From Orobanche coerulescens (Eukaryota > Streptophyta > Magnoliopsida > Lamiales > Orobanchaceae): DNA of 64,000 nucleotides. The notes under the pieces were generated by a model. That model searched no databases. It saw only the letters and a list, made by a program, of their open reading frames with translations, and had not been told where the DNA came from. Both the position numbers and the translations under genes were made by a program. The DNA lies in NCBI GenBank assembly GCA_033398695.1, contig CM065814.1, forward strand, positions 81,238,358 through 81,302,357, written 5' to 3'. The stretch's first letter is position 1; the number at the start of each line of letters is the position of its first letter. Shown piece by piece: positions 59,501 to 64,000 of the stretch.

Positions 59501-59899
59501 GACTTTCGGGGAGGAGGAAGTGCCTGATTTTAAAACTTGCATACATCAAAGTCATAGACCTCTGAACTAGATTTCCAACGGTATAGAGACCTCTATGAGG
59601 GGACCACAAACTAATGAGATATGGCCTGCGACCCGTTTGTCCTTTACCGAAAAACTGGTTTGGCCGAGAAACATGTCCGGTCGTGAATTATGGTCCAAAA
59701 AGTTAGAGTTTGAGGGCCATAAAGGCCTCGACTTAGAAAGTTAACTTCACCATTGTCATAGCCCTGACTTAGCTCTCCAACGGTGTGTAGCAGATTGCGA
59801 GCACACCACAATTGGACGAGATATGGCTAAAATACTACAAGGCCCCATTTGCAAAATTGCATGCAGCAAAGTTGTAGCTCTCTCAACTTGCTTTGCAAC

Positions 59900-62800
59900 G
59901 CAATATAGACCACTATGATGGGACCACAAACCAATGAGATATGGCCAAAATACCGGCATGCAAAAATACTATAATTGGACGAGATATGACTAAAATACTA
60001 CAATGTACGCGGTGGATCGCGAGTTGCGGTTGGAAAATTCCACTTTCGGGGAGGAGAAAGGGCCCGATTTGCAAACTTTCATACAGCAAAGTCATACACC
60101 TCTGAATTAGCTTTGCAACGGTATAGAGACCCCTATTAGGGGTCTAGAAACCAATGAGATATAGCCAAAAATACCGGCATGCGACCCGTTTGCCCTTTAA
60201 CGGAACACTGTTTTGGCCGAGAAACATGTCCGGTCGCGCATTACAGTCTGAAATGTCAGAGTTCGAGGGCCATAAAGGCCCTAACCAAAAGAATAACTTC
60301 ACCATTGTCGTAGCCCTTTGACTTAGCTCTCCAATAGTGTGTAGCATGTTGCGAGCACACCACAATTGGACGAGATATGGATAAAATACTACAAGGTACG
60401 CGGTGGGTCGCGAGTTGCGGTTGGAAAATTTGATTTTCGGGGAGGAGGAAGTGCCTGATTTTCAAACTTGCATCCAGCAAAGTCATAGACCTCTGAACTA
60501 GCTTTCCAATGATATAGAGACCTCTATGAGAGGACCACTAACCAATGAGATATGGCCAAAATACTGGTATGCGACCCGTTTGTCCTTTACCGAAACACTG
60601 TGTTGGCCGAGAAACATGTCCGGTCCGGCATTATGGTCCGAAAAGTTAGAGTTTGAGGGCCATAAAGGCCTCGACTTAGAAGTTAACTTCACAATTGTCG
60701 TATCCCTGACTTAGCTCTCCAATGGTGTGTAGCACATTGCGAGCACACCACAACTGGAAGATATATGGCTAAAATACTATAAGGTACGCGGTTGGGTCGT
60801 GAACTGCGGTCGGAAAATTCGACTTTCGGGGAGGAGGAAGGGCCCGATTTGCAAAATTTCATGCAGCAAAGTTGTATCCCTCTAAACTAGCTTTGCAACG
60901 CTATATAGACCACTATGAGGGGACCACAAACTAATGAGATATTGCCAAAATACCGGCATGCGACCCGTTTGCCCTCTACCGGAACACTATTTTGGCCGAG
61001 AAACATGTACGGTCGCGCATTATGGTCTGAAAAGTCAGAGTTCGAGAGCCATAAAGGCCCCGACTCAGAAAGTTAACTTCACCACTCTCGTAGACCTTTG
61101 ACTTACCTCTCTAACGGAGTGTAGCACATTGCGAGCACACTATAATTGGACGAGATATGACTAAAATACTACAAGGTACGCAGTGGATCGCGAGTTGCGG
61201 TTGGAAAATTCGACTTTCGGGGAGGAGAAAGGGCCCGATTTGCAAACTTTCATACAGCAAAGTCATAGACCTCTGAATTAGCTTTGCAACGGTATATAGA
61301 CCACTATTAGGGGTCAGAAACCAATGAGATATAGCCAAAAATACCGGCATGCGACCCGTTTGCCCTTTAACGGAACACTGTTTTGGCCGAGAAACATGTC
61401 CAGTCGCGCATTACATTCTGAAAAGTCAGAGTTCGAGGGCCATAAAGGCCGAAACCAAAAAAATAACTTCACCGTTGTCGTAGCCCTTTGACTTAGCTCT
61501 CCAACAGTGTGTAGCACATTGCGAGCACACCACAATTGGACGAGATATGGATAACATACTACAAGGTATGCGGTGGGTCGCGAGTTGCGGTTGGAAAATT
61601 TGATTTTCGGGGAGGAGGAAGTGCATGATTTTTAAACTTGGATCCAGCAAAGTCATAGACCTCTGAACTAGCTTTCCAACGATATAGAGACCTCTATGAG
61701 AGGACCACAAACCAATGAGATATGGCCAAAATACTGGCATGCGACCCGTTTGTCCTTTACCGAAACACTGTGTTGGCCGAGAAACATGTCCGGTCCGGCA
61801 TTATGGTCCGAAAAGTTAGAGTTTGAGGGCCATAAAGGCCTCGACTTAGAAGTTAACTTCACAATTGTCGTATCACTGACTTAGCTCTCCAATGGTGTGT
61901 AGCACATTGCGAGCACACCACAACTGGACGAGATATGGATAAATTACTATAAGGTACGCGGTTGTGTCGTGAACTGCAGTCCAAAAATTCGACTTTCAGG
62001 GAGGAGGAAGGGCCCGATTTGCAAAATTTCATGCAGCAAAGTTGTATCCCTCTAAACTAGCTTTGCAACGCTATATAGACCACTATGAGGGGACCACAAA
62101 CTAATGAGATATTGCCAAAATACCAGCATGCGACCCGTTTGCCCTCTACCGGAACACTATTTTGGCCGAGAAACATGACCAGTCGCGCATTATGGTCTGA
62201 AAAGTCAGAGTTCGAGAGCCATAAAGGCCCCGACTCAGAAAGTTAACTTCACCACTCTCGTAGACCTTTGATTTATCTCTCCAACGGAGTGTAGCACATT
62301 GCGAGCACACTATAATTGGACGAGATATGACTAAAATACTACAAGGTACGCAGTGGATCGCGAGTTGCGGTTGGAAAATTCGACTTTCGGGGAGGAGAAA
62401 GGGCCCGATTTGCAAACTTTCATACAGCAAAGTCATAGACCTCTGAATTAGCTTTGCAACAGTATATAGACCACTATTAGGGGGCCAGAAACCAATGAGA
62501 TATAGCCAAAAATACCGGCATGCGACCCGTTTGCCCTTTAACGGAACACTGTTTTGGCCGAGAAACATGTCCGGTCGCGCATTACATTCTGAAAAGTCAG
62601 AGTTCGAGGGCCATAAAGGCCGAAACCAAAAAAATTACTTCACCGTTGTCGTAGCCCTTTGACTTAGCTCTCCAACAGTGTGTAGCACATTGCGAGCACA
62701 CCACAATTGGACGAGATATGGATAACATACTACAAGGTACGCGGTGGGTCGCGAGCTGCGGTTGGAAAATTTGATTTTCGGGGAGGAGGAAGTGCCTGAT

Positions 62801-63000
62801 TTTCAAACTTGCATCCAGCAAAGTCATGGACCTCTGCACTAGCTTTCCAACGATATAGATACCTCTATGAGAGGACCACAAACCAATGAGATATGGCCAA
62901 AATACTGGCATGCGACCCGTTTGTCCTTTACCGGAACACTGTTTTGGCCGAGAAACATGTCCGGTCGCGCATTATGGTCCGAAAAGTTAGAGTTTGAGGG
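59900..63000. repeat. Three-unit higher-order repeat (1,170 bp)
   Basis: 60256-60714 and 61426-61884 match at 1,170 bp, and 61426 onward matches 62597 onward at 1,171 bp. The private variant GAAACACTGTGTTGGCCGAG is shared by 60593 and 61763. Confidence 0.8.
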
Positions 63001-64000
63001 CCATAAAGGCCTCAACTTAGAAAGTTAACTTGACCGTTATCGTAGCCCTGACTTATCTCTCCAACGGTGTGTAGCACATTGCGAGCACACCACAATTGGA
63101 CGAGATATGGCTAAAATACTACAAGGTACGCGGTTGGGTCGCGAACTCTGGTCGGAAAATTCGACTTTCGGGGGGGAGGAAGGGCCCGATTTTCAAAATT
63201 GCATCTGCAAATTTGTAACCCTATAAACTAGCTTTGCAACAGTATATAGACAACTATAAGGGGACCACAAACCAATGAGGTATGGCCAATATACCGGCAT
63301 GCAACCTGTTTGTCCTTTCCCGGAACACTGTTTTGACCGAGAAACATGTGTGGTCGCGCATTATGGTCCGAAAAGTTAGAGTTTGAGGGCCATAAAGGCC
63401 ACGAATTAGAAAGTTAACTTCACCATTATCATAAATATTTGACTTAGTTCACCAACAATATGTAGCACATTGCAAGCACACCACAATTAGAGGAGATATG
63501 GCTAAAATACTATAAGGTACGCTGTTTTGGCCGAGAAACATGTCCAGTCGCGCATTACAGTCTGAAAAGTCAGAGTTCGAGGGCCATAAAGGCCCCAACT
63601 AAATAAGTTAACTTCACCATTGTCATAGCCCTTTCACTTAGCTCTCCAACAGTGTGTAGCACGTTGCGAGCACACCACAATTGGACGATATATGGATAAA
63701 ATACTACAGGGTAAGCGGTGGGTCGCGAGTTGTGGTTGGAAAATTTGGTTTTCGGGGAGGAGGAAGTGCCTGATTTTCAAACTTGCATACAGCAAAGTCA
63801 TGGACCTCTGAACTAGCTTTCCAACGATATAGATACCTCTATGAGAGGACCACAAACCAATAAGATATGGCCAAAATACTGGCATGCGACCCGTTTGTCC
63901 TTTACCGGAACACTGTTTTGGCCGAGAAACATGTCCGGTCGCGCATTATGGTCCGAAAAGTTAGAGTTTGAGGGCCATAAAGTCCTCAACTTAGAAAGTT

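Larger units (their letters stand above)
39750..64000. repeat. 390-bp satellite array, block 4 (uninterrupted)
   Basis: About 62 units run to the window edge without a transposon insertion. The unit has two diverged, alignable halves of about 176 and 214 bp. Local higher-order patterns are listed separately. Recurrent open frames of 60-140 codons on both strands follow the unit length (390 is a multiple of 3) and have no recognisable domain, so they are not annotated as genes. Confidence 0.95.

Noticed and set aside
39750..64000. Dozens of open frames of 60-140 codons in the satellite as genes
   Set aside because: They recur with the 390-bp unit, occur on both strands, and have no known domain. 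They follow from unit length and a low stop-codon count.

Overview
The window is repeat-dominated nuclear DNA of a flowering plant. The evidence is a CACTA (En/Spm-type) transposon, a Tekay/Del-like Ty3-gypsy element with a chromodomain-like tail, an Athila-like element, a gag-only LTR element, spliceosomal introns, and a long satellite array. I see no host gene, tRNA, rRNA or prokaryotic signal. The species cannot be told from the sequence. The setting is most simply heterochromatin (centromeric, pericentromeric or knob-like); that is inference.

Ground layer: a tandem satellite with a unit of about 390 bp fills 1-1341, 10197-10825, 24383-30534 and 39750-64000, about 32 kb in all. Each unit is itself an old, diverged duplication of a segment of about 176 bp; one half carries about 40 extra bases. 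The units form higher-order repeats (3-mers of about 1,170 bp, 4-mers of about 1,560 bp, alternating blocks giving about 2,730 bp) and larger recent duplications (1,670 bp and about 2,316 bp).

Insertions: (1) a CACTA element at 1342-10196 (TSD TGA) has two decayed genes. Each is preceded by the same kind of subterminal-motif cluster, a TATA-like box and a 5'UTR intron. (2) A Tekay/Del-like retrotransposon at 10826-24382 (TSD ATATG) had an open gag-pol frame until (3) a gag-only LTR element (17319-21971, minus orientation, TSD GTGGG) landed in its integrase C-terminal region. (4) An Athila-like element at 30535-39749 (minus orientation, TSD CAAGC) keeps gag, protease and a third gene but has no reverse transcriptase, RNase H or integrase. 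Removing each of the three outer insertions with one TSD copy restores a continuous satellite sequence.

Most unusual signal: the LTRs of the unrelated Tekay-like and Athila-like elements, and a third site inside the Athila-like element, carry clusters of the palindrome GTGCCGCGGCAC/TGAGCCGCGGCAC. The CCGCGG cores repeatedly come in pairs exactly 21 bp apart. All clusters lie just upstream of a TATA-like sequence. The internal cluster heads what looks like a separate transcription unit (TATA, leader, 554-bp intron, third ORF). This looks like a promoter module shared by different retroelement families.
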